Shown: piece after piece, positions 44,828 to 59,399 of the stretch | Position numbering within the stretch: the first letter of the stretch is position 1 | Layout: the number at the start of each line of letters is the position of its first letter | NCBI GenBank assembly: GCA_945859605.1 | Contig: OX243814.1 | Span: forward strand, 19,849,559 to 19,913,558 | Origin: Lumbricus rubellus | Lineage: Eukaryota > Annelida > Clitellata > Crassiclitellata > Lumbricidae | Length of the DNA: 64,000 nt | Reading direction: 5' to 3' | Position numbers and translations under genes: made by a program | Notes under the pieces: generated by a model | The model's input: only the letters and a program-made list of their open reading frames with translations | Told to the model about the DNA's origin: nothing | Database searches by the model: none

Positions 44828-45202
44828 GGGCGCTCGCACATAGGAGCAAAAGGCCCACTTGCACCCCATCTTGGAATATTGGCACCTTTCCTTTTTAAAC
44901 TATAGCCTTTTGGTTCTTAACAAATTCATTGCACTAGATCGAGCTATAATGAATATAGGCCAATCTAATGATGCAAAAAAGAAACTGAGAAATCTACATT
45001 ATAAATTTTAAAAAAAAACTACACATGTCCTTAATCTTCTGATGCGAAAAAGAAACTGATAAATCTACACTAGAAACCTATCTAAAAGCTACCCAATGGA
45101 TGTTATTAAAATTGTCTTTGTTTGAATGTTCAAGCTCTTTCTACAAATTTTAAACATGGCCATTGTGTTTTACCTCTCCTGCAAAAAAATATGCGAGCGC
45201 CC
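44828..45202. mobile_element. Inverted-repeat element, 375 bp
   Basis: The ends start GGGCGCTCGCA and are inverted. They are flanked by ATGCAT on each side. The interior has two tandem copies of an ATGC(A/G)AAAAAGAAACTGA stretch about 60-65 bp apart. Family unknown. Confidence 0.65.
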
Positions 45203-45208
45203 ATGCAT

Positions 45209-46915
45209 TGACAAACAAGTCTGAAACGAAGTCTGTAAATAATCAGTCATAGAGTTATGATCTCTCTTTCTCTCACTGCAAGTTTAGGCGAATAAATAAT
45301 GACCCAGCTGCAACATGCTTTAGTCCATAATAGGTCTATGCATAGTCTAAGCACATAGCTGCATTATCTTCTAAGGCTAAACAACCAATATTCTTTGGGT
45401 CAATGCCATTCACGCAGTTGTGCCGACAAAATTTGTAAAGTTGCATGTGAACACTATAAAGTTTGGCTAGGAAGAGATAATGGCGCCTCGTGACTTGTAT
45501 ATCTATACCTTTTAAACTGAACACTTAGCCTAATACTCGATCATGACCTCATTAATTTCCAACACTATTGCACGGATGAGAAGTTAGGCTGCATGACTAC
45601 ACGGTCTATGTCACTATGTGTTTGGTGTTATTGGTCTACATGTTTCACAGTCCATGTTATTTACCATTCGCACCATTATTTATGATTAGATTCAATTTCA
45701 ACTCACTCAGGCATGCAGCTATTTCAGCCTATACAGCAAAGGGGATATATTATTATGGGCGACTATGGCACATATAGACCTACGTGTAGGTTGCGTTAGA
45801 TAGCAACAGAGCTGAAGACAGTCTCATACGGAGGCATGACACCAGACTGATCCTTGGGTATACGCATGTATAGGCCTATAGATAGTTAAATCAATATTAG
45901 GCCTACATGCATAATAGCAGATCTATTTACAAAGTTTTATGATATGCAACGCGAAAGTGAAGTAGAATCTAAGCAAAAAGTAAGTACCGTACAGCCTTTA
46001 ATTGTTACTCCATTTGCAAACGCACAATGGCACATGGACAAATAATGCAATTTAGGCCTACCACGTAGAAGTAATAACAATAATTCTTGGAGGTATATGA
46101 CAAGTTTAAAAAATAGAAAAAATACAAATTGGAGGCCTACAACGGCGCCCATCCCATGAAAGTGACGAAAGTGTTGAAGAAAGTGATGTTTGCATGCGGG
46201 TGATGAAGCTGACATCTCAAATTGACGGATAGAGACTATAGAAATTTCACTTATGAAGTTGTTTAAATTTTCTTCACCTACAATTCCACATTAATTAACA
46301 ATGGACTGAAAGTTAGACTTTCCCAAAAAACTGAACCTGAGGCCATCTGCAGCAACAAAGCCATTTTAAGATCACCGATGGCAATTGTGCACAGTGAGTG
46401 TGCATTGTTGATACACGTAGCATATATACCTTGACACCGACGTACTGTAACTGTATAACCTATATAATTATTGAGTATGATTCACCTAAGTTAAACACTT
46501 TACAACGAAATTCTACATATTAAAATCATAATATAAAGACAAGTCGGCTGTAATCTACAGCAGACCGAATGACCTGTTCATTCAGTGTAGGCTATAGTTA
46601 AAAATTGAACTGGTTCGTTGACAAGATCAATACCCCTATAATTATTGCCCTCAACACAAAAGTCTATCATCACCCAACCCAGAATTATCTCAGTTCGTAA
46701 TTCGTATGCCTACGTTGTCTGCAGGAGATTACATGTATAGCTCAGCGAGGGTTCAATAAGTGCGTTGCTTAATCCGATGCAGAAAATCTATAATTATTGG
46801 ACTTCGATCTTAAATTGGACTTTGCTGGAAAGGAGAGAGACATAGGCCTGGGTGAGTGTTATAATTATCGACTGCGAAAAGTCAATGAAGACCAGGATGA
46901 TTGGATTGAAGTAGG
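45209..46915. other. No gene seen
   Basis: Intergenic; no exon, RNA gene or element boundary could be supported. Confidence 0.3.
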
Positions 46916-46916
46916 T

Positions 46917-47090
<174 letters not shown>

Positions 47091-47689
47091 GGCTGTCGTC
47101 GTCGTAGTCGTCTTCTTTATTCTTCGTAAATAGTATGTTGACTGAGTAATACATATATAATTATATAGATATATAATTATATATAATATATATAATTATA
47201 TACTGATGGCGATTGATGACGATAAGTGCCCCTCAGTGTTCTGTGGATGACGGAGGTGATGTTGGGCATCGTGACACGGCCATTGAAGTGACATCACTCT
47301 GCATATCCCAGCATCATCACTCAGTCAACGGAAAATTGATTATTACATGTACATAATGTATACATAGAACACGTGAAGTTGTTGGGTTGCAGCTGATGTG
47401 TAAGCTGCTCAGGTTTCAGCGATGCAGACGCAGAAGCATTGGCTTTGGCAACACCCATCATTACGAATTAATTAACAGGTGTGGCTTTTTCAAATCCTTC
47501 CCGATGATGAAATGACTGATTACTGCCTTTCCGTATAAGCGTCAAAGCATCAAAGCGCTGCAGTGTATAACCATGCATAAACCATATAATAATACGTTGA
47601 AGCACGTGTGAGGACACTTTGATGATTCCTTTCGCTGAGGTTAACAAAGTCAACACGGTCAGAATGTCCACGTGGAGTTGATTGTGGAG

Positions 47690-47895
47690 GCGCGTTGGTG
47701 TAGTGGTGGGTTCGGTGCTTTCCGTGGAGCCGCAGGGTTCCAGGTTCGAATCCACTTCAAGGATCCGCGTATGGGCCCTGAGCAAGTCCTTCACTCGCAA
47801 TTGCTCGTGCTCCTCGGGGTGATACTTCGATTCAGTGTCCGCGCTGTAGTCGGGAGCGCCTCTGAGTAGCGAAAAGAAGGGGTGCTATTTATTAG
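47690..47895 (+). mobile_element. tRNA-derived SINE, near full length
   Basis: A-box TGGTGTAGTGG and B-box GGTTCGAATCC are spaced as in a tRNA promoter. The SINE core GAGCAAGTCCTTCACTC and tail GGGAGCGCCTCTGAGTAG follow, then GAAGGGGTGCTATTTAT. The tail is shared with the CR1/L2-like LINEs of the window, which presumably supply the machinery. Confidence 0.88.
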
Positions 47896-48251
47896 GCTAT
47901 AGCAAATGCGATAAATAGATAAGTAAATTTAGTCGGTTTTATGACCCTAATTCCCGCATGCATCCTGTAGTATAGTCTAAGCTTATGTTTCTATCGATAG
48001 AAATGCTGCAGACTGAGGACCAGACTCAAGATGTTTATTTCACGTCTGTAAACAAACTGGTTTTCAAGAATGTCTAGAGCTGAATATAGACCTTGCCTAT
48101 CATATAGAAAGAAAAAACAGATTTTGTGATTTACGATTACGAGCTCTTCAAAAGCAATCGTAATCCTATCGAAATCGATGGTGCAGCATAAATGTGCCAT
48201 GACAATTTTTTCGTCAAACGGAACCAAATCAATTTATTATCAGAAACGTCG
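47896..48251. other. No gene seen
   Basis: Short AT-rich intergenic stretch. Confidence 0.3.
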
Positions 48252-48506
<255 letters not shown>

Positions 48507-48744
48507 TATCGTGTTTCGTGCTCTGTCAGTCTCCGCTGTCATGTGGCATCACGTCATCGTCCATTTGATCAGCCATCCAACAGCATTCGAAAGGAAATGT
48601 TGTTGTCGTCGTAGAATAATCTCTTGTTGTTGTTGTTGCTGCTGCTGACGTTGGTTCCTTTGATCGAGAAACTGCAGAAACTGGGTCTTACATCTTTCGT
48701 CTTAGAGAGGCAGGAAGAGAGCAAGCGACCAACCGGTGGGCAGA

Positions 48745-48790
48745 GGAGAGTTGGGGGTGGTGGTGGAGGTAGGGGTGGGGGGGGGGGGTC
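48745..48790. repeat. G-rich tract
   Basis: GGTGGGCAG... to a run of about ten G; guanine runs could form a quadruplex. Confidence 0.7.
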
Positions 48791-49199
48791 GGTGAATGCC
48801 ACTGATCCAGTGGTTTTTGGCACATTCTGCGCCATATACAACCTGATGCCAACAAATTCTTTTGAATGCGTCGCTGTATATACATATAGAATTGATGAGT
48901 ATATAGGTCTGTACTGGCTCTTGGACATAATATTAGAATGCCTTCGTAAATAGTTGATAGACTACACTGTCTGTGTATACATAGGCCTACATGTACGTCT
49001 ATGCATGCAAAGTGAGAATTGCTAAGGAGGCAACTTCAGGGAATCTTAGTCTTTCCTAGAACCCCGTATATAAAAGTCTTAATTCCGCATCACAACTCCA
49101 CATAAATAAACGTCTAACTCTCCAGTTATTTTCTAAAGTAGAGAAAAAGTAGCAATACGGCCAGAGAGGTCATAGTATATTCCGAAGAGCTTACGACCA

Positions 49200-49362
49200 G
49201 ACGACTAAAAAAGTCATAAGTTATTTTGGCAGCGAATATGGTGTATTTCTTCCACATTTCGGCTGGATGACTAAAAAGGTCATCATATTTTTTCCGGTAA
49301 AGATCACCGAAAATCTTGCCCCCTCCCCGCTTCAAAAATTTCTGTATCCGCCCTTGACGGCC
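49200..49362 (-). mobile_element. Possible DNA-transposon end
   Basis: On the minus strand CAAGGGCGGATACAGAAATT leads into a GGGGAGGGGGCAAG stretch, a pattern common at hAT-like ends. No partner end was found. Confidence 0.3.
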
Positions 49363-49997
49363 TGTCATCCCGAATGACAATAAACAAAAGATTATACATA
49401 TATATATCTAGTGTAATGCATTGTAATACCTATTAGCCAGCTGAATATATATAGGCTAATGGTCATCTGCGCTTTATGATTAATAATAATTACGACAATT
49501 TATATGGCGCCGTAACACGGCGATGCCGTTATACATGTGGCATGGCATGCAGCATCCCGCGAGCATCCACGTCCCACAAATGGCGTTCATAATTAGATAA
49601 AGCTTCCGAGTCCCGACGCAGGACTAGTAATATCAATAGACAATCAAAGACGATGGTTTAACCTTTGTGAAGAAATAAATACACATTGGACGCAGTTTCT
49701 GTCTGTCTGAGCTACATGTATAAGATATTAATTAATCAATCGTGACATGCAACCACGAATTGGTAATCCAAAGGCGAGTTAGCCAATTGGTGGAATCTAT
49801 TGGAGTGAATCCTCACGCAAACTGAACTACATGTATCATCTCTCATGAGTAGCTGTTGCCCCCGTCATGTCCTTCACAAAATCCACTCAGTTCTCATCCC
49901 TTCATCTGCTGTCTCATGAGGCTTATCACCAACACACACTTTCCATTAAAACCTCACCTCTCCAAGATCTCGTAATCGTATAATCTTAGTCTCCAAA
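49363..49997. other. No gene seen
   Basis: Intergenic sequence. Confidence 0.3.
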
Positions 49998-50496
49998 TTG
50001 CTAAAGCGCCACCCGAAAGCCAAGCGCAAGGCACCAGCGTATTCACGAGCGCTTTGTCTAGTCAGAAGGGTTGTCCAAAAGAGTCAGGTAGTCCGAAGAA
50101 GGTCGTAATTCGCTTCCCAAAGAATCAGATGTGGTATTATATATAGAGCATAGGATAGTTGTTAAGGTGCGTTGCGTTTAGGTCGAGAAGTGTGGAAGTT
50201 CAAGTGAGTGCCCAAAGAGGTGAGACCTTAGTTTTTGAATGGAATGTCCGAGAAGAATTAGTGATGAATAGAAGAGACTGAGGAAAGTGATGCTTTTATC
50301 CATCCTGTCCTCCGCCTTCCAAGTTGTCTCGTCCTTAACGACACCCTCCTAAGCAACTACTCTGTCTCCTCTTCCTGGTCACCTTGGTACTCTGATCTCC
50401 ACGGAACATCGATTACTCTGCAGCCCCTCTGATAATACGCAACGCTCCTGAATACGTTGGTACCCTGCGTTTCGCTTTAAAGGTAGCGCTTTAGAA
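49998..50496. mobile_element. Fold-back element of the CTTCTAAAG family
   Basis: The left arm (49998-50055, TTGCTAAAGCGCCACCCGAA...) and right arm (50439-50496, ...GGTAGCGCTTTAGAA) are inverted, diverged copies. The same arm occurs at 27841, 28285 and 35952. No coding content. Confidence 0.65.
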
Positions 50497-50649
50497 ATAA
50501 TTATGGCGTCTACGATGCAATCTCTTACAGCTATCGAAATCTTGTTCCTATTATAATACGCAGTTCGTCCACGTTTTAAAATTGACTCAAGTAATACTAT
50601 AATATAGGCCTACCAAATGAATAGCAATTACAAATCATAATTACAAGGC

Positions 50650-50692
50650 CTCTGTCTCTGTTTCTGTCTCTGTCTCTGTCTGTCTGTCTGTC
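50650..50692. repeat. (TCTG)n microsatellite
   Basis: Short TCTGTC/TCTG run, followed by TATA-rich sequence to 50760. Confidence 0.8.
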
Positions 50693-50760
50693 TTTATACA
50701 TATTATATAATGTAAGCTTATATTATATACATATTATATACATATTATATATATATATAG

Positions 50761-51490
50761 GCGAGGGTTGGTTACTTTGCCACCCAAACTTAGATATAGC
50801 TTATACTCAGTATACTGATAGGCCTACTTAAAACTATTGACGATCAACACTTCCGGTGATGATGTCTAAAGACGTCATGCGTGGTGCATGTAATCGATAT
50901 ACGAAACTCAATCGAAGTCGCTTTAAAGACGACCGCCGTTGCAGTGCTACAAAGTACAGAGAGCTACAAAAGGAGACAGAGCTACAAAAGGAAGAGGCGG
51001 TCCATTCAATGTATCAGCTTCTGCCAACACATTGTGGGAGTCGCTTTGCATTAGTTGTTCATCAAACCTTTCTTCTCGTGTGGCTAAAAATATGTCCTTC
51101 TTTGTTGCGTTTCTTTAAATGTGCAAATATGTCAGCAAGTCCAAACGAGTCTCTTCCTTTGTCTGTCCGTCGTCCATCCATTTATCCATCTATCTGTCTT
51201 CTTGTGTTATTGCTGTGTCGATCTTTCTCCGTGAATTACACTGGCTTCCTGTTTACCTGTGAAGCGCCTCTTTCACTGCTTGTGTATATTATATATTATA
51301 TATATATAGGCCTATATCATATAATATGTATAATATATTGCATATATACGGCGTTGCCAGCGATTTCGAGATGGAGCACTTTGCGCCGAAATCAACAACA
51401 ACATTCGAAAGGATTACAATTGGACGGAGGAGTAGGAAAACAAGAGAGTCGATACCATGAAAAGTTTATGACTGCAAATCTATGCGTCTA
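50761..51490. other. No convincing gene
   Basis: A 211-codon frame (50856-51491) runs through here but ends in TATA-rich repeats and has no recognisable domain, so I do not call a protein. Confidence 0.35.
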
Positions 51491-51509
51491 ATCCGTCGGA
51501 GCTGAAGCA

Positions 51510-51670
51510 GACAAACGGAAGGACGGATAGGAGGACGGATAGAAGGACGGATAGAAGGACGGATAGAAGAACGGATAGAAGGACGGATAGGAGGACCGAT
51601 AGGAGGACAGATAGGATGACCTGGGTACTGGGGACGGACGGAAGAATGGAAAGACGGATAGGAGGACGGG
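51510..51670. repeat. 12-bp GGATAGAAGGAC-type tandem repeat
   Basis: Degenerate units with GGATAGGAGGAC variants. Proline-rich frames on the minus strand are artefacts. Confidence 0.85.
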
Positions 51671-51834
51671 GGTACAGAGGACGGACATACGGTCGGGCGT
51701 AGTCGCTGTTCTTCTCTCAGCCGGGGATTTACAGCCACCTGTTTGTCGTCTGCCATTTTTATCACGCGTGATCGATTGCTTGCATGCAGTTACGACTCTA
51801 CATGGGCGTGGAGCTTTAATGCTGTTGCATTCTC

Positions 51835-52215
51835 ATCCTCTTCTTCTTCTTTTTCTTTCATTCTTCTCCTCTTATCCACTTCGTCTGTCATTCTTCTCCT
51901 CTTATTCTCATCTTATCCACTTTTCCTCCCATTCTTCTTCTATTATTTTATTTTCTTCTCCGCTTATTCTTCTTTCCTTCTCGCATTCCTCTCCTCTTCT
52001 TTTGCTCTTATTTTGCTCTTCTTTTGCTCTTCTTTTGCTCTTATTTTCCTCTTCTTTTCCTCTTATTTGACTCTTTTGCTCTTATTTTGCGCTTATTTTC
52101 TTCTTATTTTCCTCTTATTCCGTCTTCTTCTTCTTTTCCTCACAGCACATTCTCCTCTTTTTATTTTCTTCCTTATCCATTTCATTCAAACGTTCTTTCT
52201 ACATGTTCTTTATAA
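51835..52215. repeat. Pyrimidine-rich imperfect tract
   Basis: TTCTTC/TCCTCTTATT phrases; produces Phe/Leu/Ser open frames of no meaning. Confidence 0.8.
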
Positions 52216-53100
52216 AAAGTGCAATCGGCAACTGGGTCGAAGAAGAGGCGTAGAAGAGGAACAGAATGCAAAAGGAGAAAAGCGGAATAAGGCACATTCT
52301 GAGTTGATGACATACACGTTGTCAGCGGTGATAGTTATTATACCAGTGCTCGACTGCTCGTGCATCTGCTGTAACCGTTGACACAAACGGTGATGTTGTC
52401 ATGTTGACGGTGTTCGTCAAGTGACATGTACCGCAAAACGGTGGTAAAGTTTAATCCGTTCATCGCCTGTTTCATTGGAAGCACATCACATCGATGCGAC
52501 TGAGGCCGCCTCTGATTCGAAGCCTAACCACAACAATGACTTTGGACAACAGGAAAATACAAAGCATGTGTTTCGTCAGCGTTTGTGGTTCTTTCATGTG
52601 AATTTGAGGATGAAAGGATCTGACAGAATCGAACTGAACAGATGAATTGGTGATTTCATGCAATGGACAGATTTGACAAGGCAGATGTTCATCAAAAACG
52701 GACTTACATAAAAACTGTACTAACAATGAATGACCAGACATCATTGCCAGTTACGCATTAAAACGATCGACACATTTTGTCTGGATAGACAAAGCAATAA
52801 ATAATATGACGGCTATTTTTAAGTTTAGTCCGATGTTAGGTAGGCTACTTTTTCTCACAATAACTGTCTTTCACTGGTTGTCCTACAATGCAGATGCAGC
52901 TGCTGCTATAGAAGAGGGAGTGACAGAGACGTAAGCTTATACGTGGGTGCTGTGTCACATGCTGCGCATAATAATTATAATTATTGTGTCCCTACTGCGG
53001 GTGATGATTTGCCGTAACTTTTGATCTCTGGCTTTGCCATTGGGACGAATTTCACCGACGCAAATGACTCAACTCAGCATTGACATCAGGTGCGCAATGT
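52216..53100. other. No gene seen
   Basis: Intergenic sequence. Confidence 0.3.
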
Positions 53101-53109
53101 CCTCGCTGT

Positions 53110-53191
53110 CTCTCTATAGCTTTATTTCTTTCAGTCTGTCTCTCTCCCTCTGTCTCTATTTCTCTCTATCGTCTCTATACCTCTGTCTGTC

Positions 53192-53233
<42 letters not shown>

Positions 53234-53275
53234 GGTGTGTGGGTGTGTGGGTGTGTGGGTGTGTGCACATGTGAC
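53110..53275. repeat. (TC)n/(TG)n microsatellite
   Basis: TCTC-rich sequence to about 53190, then (GT)n with GGGTGTGT variants to about 53265. Confidence 0.9.
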
Positions 53276-53559
53276 TCTCTCTCTCACACTCAAACACACC
53301 TGCTCTAATCAAAAAACGGAGAGATGCTGGGAAGGAGGAAATTAGGTAAGAGGGAGATGGGGGTAGGGAGGGATGGAAAGCAAGGCCCTTGCTTTACCTT
53401 CCAGACCGGTACACATTTCCACATTCCAGTTTATATGTTTCGTCATGTTCAGTCCATCCTTCTTAAATCTGTTGCCTATAGCAATCACTAGGAAATGAAC
53501 TCTTTTTGTATTTTATTTGTCTCTATTCAGTCTATTGTCCTATTGGGTCATATACACAG

Positions 53560-53765
53560 ATCGGACAATGAAAGAATTCCAAAACAGACACTGGACTGGA
53601 TTCCAACTGGCTGGAAGAGAAAACACGGAAGACCTAGAAAGACTTGGCGAGACACAGTCGCATAGGGATCTGGAAGACGGTGGAATGATGTGGGAGGAGG
53701 CTGAGAGGATTGCAGAAGACAGAGTGGTGTGGAGGAGCTGTGTCGCCCGATGCGCTATATAGCCT
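53560..53765 (+). pseudogene. LINE polyprotein C-terminal relic
   Basis: Two frames together resemble the common RT C-terminus. One reads KRKHGRPRKTWRDTVA, the other MMWEEAERIAEDRVVWRS and ARCAI. A frameshift separates them. Related in layout to 662-1237 but not the same copy. Confidence 0.65.
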
Positions 53766-53988
53766 ACCAGCGCGTGGAAGGACTAAAATCTACGGTAAGG
53801 TCTATTGTTCTTGCCGCGGAATCACGTTTTGTCTGGTAGGCACTATAGGCAGCATCCCTCTTTTGAATTTCTCTAGACATCACACAAAGTCAAGATTAAA
53901 AATTGCACAATCCTGTCACCTATCATTAATATTTTCATTATTCATTTCATTTTCGAGAATTTACATAGCGCCTGATGCTATTGCAGAC

Positions 53989-54108
53989 AAACGATTCATC
54001 AAACGATTCATCAAACGATTCATCAAACGATTCATCAAACGATTCATCAAACGATTCATCAAACGATTAATCAAACGATTCATCAAACGATTCATCAAAC
54101 GATTCATC
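53989..54108. repeat. 12-bp tandem repeat, 10 units
   Basis: Unit AAACGATTCATC, ten copies in perfect register. Unit 7 reads AAACGATTAATC. In one frame it reads KRFI repeated; probably not translated. Confidence 0.95.
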
Positions 54109-54584
54109 AAATGGTTCGATTCCTTGCCGACCTATTTGTCCTCCACATTTAAGTGCGTCATCACAGTTGAACTAATTTCGTTCTGTTGTCCGATTGCGCT
54201 GTATATAATATAGCATGTAATACATTATTTATAGACACTAAAAACTTATAGTAAGACGAGATATCGGGCCTACTAATTTGGTTGAATACACACTGTGTAC
54301 CCAACGCACGACCTACATTTTAATCCTAAATCTACAACATTTCGGTTTATTTAGCCTACTAAATAATTTACATGACTATACATTCAGCTGGTATTGCAGA
54401 GATGTAACATTGGTCCAGAAATTGGGGGATGTGGGGGGGGGGTTGTACACAAAATATCGCATTGTATCCGGTCCGCAACTGAGAAATCATTCTAGCGACG
54501 TCGCTCATGCGTCATACCTATTAATAGAAACAAAAACAACAACAAAAACAATAGCAGTAATAGTGACAGTGACAATTAATGATG

Positions 54585-55215
<631 letters not shown>

Positions 55216-56276
55216 TATTTGAGTGTTTTGAATTTTTAATGAAAATAGTGAAAGCCTTCTTTCGACTTTTCTTCTGGCCATGAAAAGTGAGGATCATACA
55301 GTATCGTTACTCATTAATTTTAGTTCAGAGCGCAGAGGTAGGAGTACCATTGTTACACCATAAAATGACCCCTATACACTGTGCATACACTGGTGCTTGC
55401 TTATCTGCCAAATGCTGATTTATTTCTCTACGCGATGTGGAAGAATCTATGTCGACAAGAAAGCCTCTGCAGTCGCTGACAACAAGGCAATAGATTAGCA
55501 GAATTATCTCAGACAACGGAAGAAATCGAGGCTTTGTAGCATCCATATAATAATAATAAAGACACAAACATGCAGGCACATGCACGCATACACAGTACAC
55601 ACACATGCATATACACACATACATGCATACATAAATTAACACAATATAATAATATATTGATGCGCACATGTCAGGCCCATATATGCACTCACAGATAAAT
55701 ATAATTATAGATGTACATGTATTTATACGCATACTTTATATACATGACGTTTCTTTTGATACAGAAATTCTACCTGCGTGCTGCGTTTCTTCATGTTTAC
55801 AACAGTAATGCAAATGCAAGGTATACATTAGACATATACATCTACATGTATATGTACTAAGTCTAAGTATAGTATTATCGTCGATAAAAGCAAATTACAG
55901 CGTAAATACATACGGTAATTACGGTATGTCAATGCAGGCGCATGCGCAGCTGAGCAAGTCATTTAAAGAGTCGATTAGTCCGAATCAGTGACATGCATTG
56001 TCGTAATGTGTTGTGTTGTCTTCCTGTACACGTGACTGTGTGTCGATTCGTCTGCTCGACAGCACACGTTCATTGTTGTTGTTTCACGTCACTTCAACGT
56101 CATTGCAATTATGCGCTCCATGCTTCACTTTCGCTGTCAATAGTACAAAATTATATGCTGTTCAATACAATACATGCATAGTTCTGTACATAACCATGGC
56201 GCTGACTTGCTGTCAAGACGATTGTTCTGTTACGTAGTGGTTTTTTTAAATTTCCCGACATAAATTTAGGACTTGG
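55216..56276. other. No gene seen
   Basis: Intergenic, CA/AT-rich around 55560-55640. Confidence 0.3.
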
Positions 56277-56289
56277 CTAATAATAATAA

Positions 56290-56353
<64 letters not shown>

Positions 56354-56366
56354 TATAATAATAATA
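56277..56366. repeat. (TAA)n microsatellite
   Basis: About 90 bp of AAT with two interruptions. Confidence 0.95.
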
Positions 56367-57646
56367 TGTTGAACATTCCTTAATCCGTCTCTAGGTCCGC
56401 TGTAATAAATTTGTGAGTGGTTGACCGGTGGGTCTTCACAGGAGCCCACAGAGGGGTCATTGGAAGGTAATCACTGCACTCGGACCCGCATCAGCCTTAA
56501 TGAATTTGATTTGTAGGCTGCTATTAGCGCCATTGTAATTGCAAAGCTGTCTGCTCAGTTGGTAGTTAAGTTTAATTAAGAACTTGTAAATGTAAAGCGC
56601 AGTGCGTCTTGCAGGCGTTTCAATAAAGAAAAGATATTATTATTATTATTTATTATTTGTAGTGATGCTGTAAGAGTTTTTCTGAACAGGACCTCCACAT
56701 TTTCTTAATTCGGCCTTCGTTCGCATTGGTCAACTGAACTTGTGCTGCATAAACAGCTGTTAAAAAGTACAATTATAATTAAACTAAGCCTAACGATTAC
56801 GTATAAGCTATAAATAGTATTAGCCTATAGGCTTAGGCCGTGTATCGTAGCGAGTGAGCTATAATAAATGCGGTCGAGGGCGACTGGCATCTTCTTCAAT
56901 GGAGACTGTGATGATAGAAATGTCGTCTCTTCTTCGATCGTAATTGATATAAAAAACCTTCTTCTTTCCGGCTCCTTGTCTCATTAGCGTCCCGCAGAAG
57001 GATGACAGCAGCTAACGGGACTATCGCATAGGATACATTCAGTCAAGAGACCAACATCTGGGACTGTGTGATGTGTTTAGTCCAAGAATAATGCTATAGA
57101 TGAATCTTGCAATTGAAGCATGTATAGGCCTATTGTATATAACGTTAGTTAATAGTTCTGTAGAAATGCTAGTTAAAGTCGCTGCCTTCAAAAATAAATT
57201 TGTAGAAATGCACAACCAAAAAGTTTTTCTAGCGCGGCTTTGTTTGGCAAAAATTTTCTGAAAAATTTCAATTTTCCCCAGAAATGTCTCAATTCGGCGA
57301 AGAAAAAAGCCGATGACTTTTTTTAGTCCTGCACTTGAAAATTTTGTCGTTTCGCGTTCCTACTCCTTATTTTTCACTGCACAGATCCTTCGTTCTTTCG
57401 TGATGAACCGGCTGCAGTAATTATTATCTTCGTCTTCTTCTTCTCTTCCTTCTCCGCACATTCTCCTCTTTTTATTCTCCTCCTCCACATAACTGCTTTT
57501 ACAACTTCATAAATTCATTTACAACAGCGCATTTTGTGTAGAACTGCACGTTAAAAAAGCCCTGATTAAAGTCAAAGATCAGCTGCGCTTAAGTGAGGTA
57601 AATCATTGATATCTCAGGCTGTTTAATGCGCAATAACAAGTGCTCA
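56367..57646. other. No gene seen
   Basis: Intergenic sequence; a short CTTCTT patch at 57425-57485. Confidence 0.3.
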
Positions 57647-57963
57647 TGCATACATACATACATACATACATACATACATACATACATACATACATACATA
57701 CATACATACATACATACATACATACATACATACATACATACATACATACATACATACATACATACAATACATACATACATACATACATACATACATACAT
57801 ACATACATACATACATACATACATACATACATACATACATACATACATACATACATACATACATACATACATACATACATACATACATACATACATACAT
57901 ACATACATACATACATACATACATACATACATACATACATACATACATACATACATACATACA
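57647..57963. repeat. (CATA)n microsatellite, about 317 bp
   Basis: Nearly perfect; one 3-base loss (CATACAATACATA) at about 57761-57773. Confidence 0.97.
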
Positions 57964-58423
57964 TGCACGTGCTAATGCAAATTAGATCAGTCAGTCACGT
58001 ATACACTACAATATAAAATACCTCTCAGTGAGACAAAAGAGTCGCTGTCATTTTCTCTAACGGTTGCTTTGCTTGACAAAAGAACGTCAGTTTCACGTGT
58101 TGTGCGGACATTAGACTTCAAGATGCAGTGCAGTTCACGTAGACTTCAGACAGCGTTACTCTGGGATAATTAGGAATTAATTAGGAGTTAATTAATTAAA
58201 AGGTGGTCCGCATTGTGCAACAGATGTCGACTAGTCACCAACTCCGAGTAGCATCTGTGGACCAAACGACGATCAACATGAAGCAGACGATGACATCATC
58301 ATCCACACATCTTAGAACAGTTGAGAATATTATGCTTCGCTGCAGACCCAGAGCATTAAATGCATCATTCTGTTCAAATTCTTACTTCATCCATTGCGAT
58401 CTGGACGCTCCTCCTTCTCTACC

Positions 58424-58775
58424 TTCTTCTTCTTCTTCTTCTTCTTCTTCTTCTTCTTCTTCTTCTTCTTCTTCTTCTTCTTCTTCTTCTTCTTCTTCCT
58501 CCTCCTCCTCCTCCTCCTCCTCCTCCTCTTCTTCTTCTTCTTCTTCTTCTTCTTCTTCTTCTTCTTCTTCTTCTTCTTCTTCTTCTTCTTCTTCTTCTTC
58601 TTCTTCTTCCTCCTCCTCCTCCTCCTCCTCCTCTTCTTCTTCTTCTTCTTCTTCTTCTTCCTCCTCCTCCTCCTCCTCCTCCTTCTCTTCCTCCTCATCA
58701 TCATCATCAACATCCTCCTCCTCGTTTTCCTCGTCCTCCTCATCCTCATCCTCATCTTCGTCCTGCTGGGCTTCG
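58424..58775. repeat. (TTC)n/(TCC)n microsatellite
   Basis: Blocks of TTC and TCC alternate, with ATC near the end. Strong purine-pyrimidine strand asymmetry; poly-Ser, poly-Leu and poly-Lys frames are artefacts. Confidence 0.95.
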
Positions 58776-58949
58776 CCACCAAACGACGACCATCGTCTTC
58801 ACCCCCCTCTTCGTTCGTTGTCCATCATTAGCGTGAACAGATCACGTGGTGAGATCACGTGGGGCGTCGTCGTTCACAGAGGTCTTCGCTTCGATGCGTC
58901 GTCTAGACTCGAGTCTAGACATCCGTCATAGATGACGATCAGTCGCAGG

Positions 58950-59250
58950 TGCTGCTGGTGGTGGTGTGGTGCTGCTGCTGGTGATGGTGACGGTGGTGGT
59001 GACAGTGGTTGTGGTGGTGACGGTGGTAGTGGTGGTGATGGTGGTGGTGGTGGTGGTGGGGTGGTGATGGTGGTGCTGCTGGTGGTGGTGGTGGTGGTGG
59101 CGGTGCTGGTGGTGGTAGTGGTGGTAACGGTGACGGTGGTGGTGGTGGTGGTAGTGGTGGTAACGGTGACGGTGGTGGTGGTGGTGGTAGTGGTGGTAAC
59201 GGTGACGGTGGTGGTGCTGGTGGTGGTGATGGTGGTGGTGGTCGCTCCCT
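58950..59250. repeat. (GGT)n imperfect microsatellite
   Basis: GGT with GAC, GCT and GTAACGGTGACGGT higher-order repeats at about 59120-59215 (period about 48 bp). Confidence 0.9.
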
Positions 59251-59399
59251 CTAGAGTCAGCGTCAGCCGAGCAACAGCGAACCTTCCCTCGAATGACCCC
59301 TCCCTCACCCCCACCGATGGCCAGACATCCCCGCCCGCCCACGCATCACGATTCTGCGGGGTGGGGTATAAAATTAAGAGTAATGTGTGGGACGAACAG

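Noticed and set aside
50856..51491. 211-codon frame with hydrophobic stretches
   Set aside because: No domain, no splice context; the hydrophobic part is TATA-rich repeat.
57589..57985. Five overlapping frames of about 110-120 codons in both strands
   Set aside because: Generated by the (CATA)n microsatellite.
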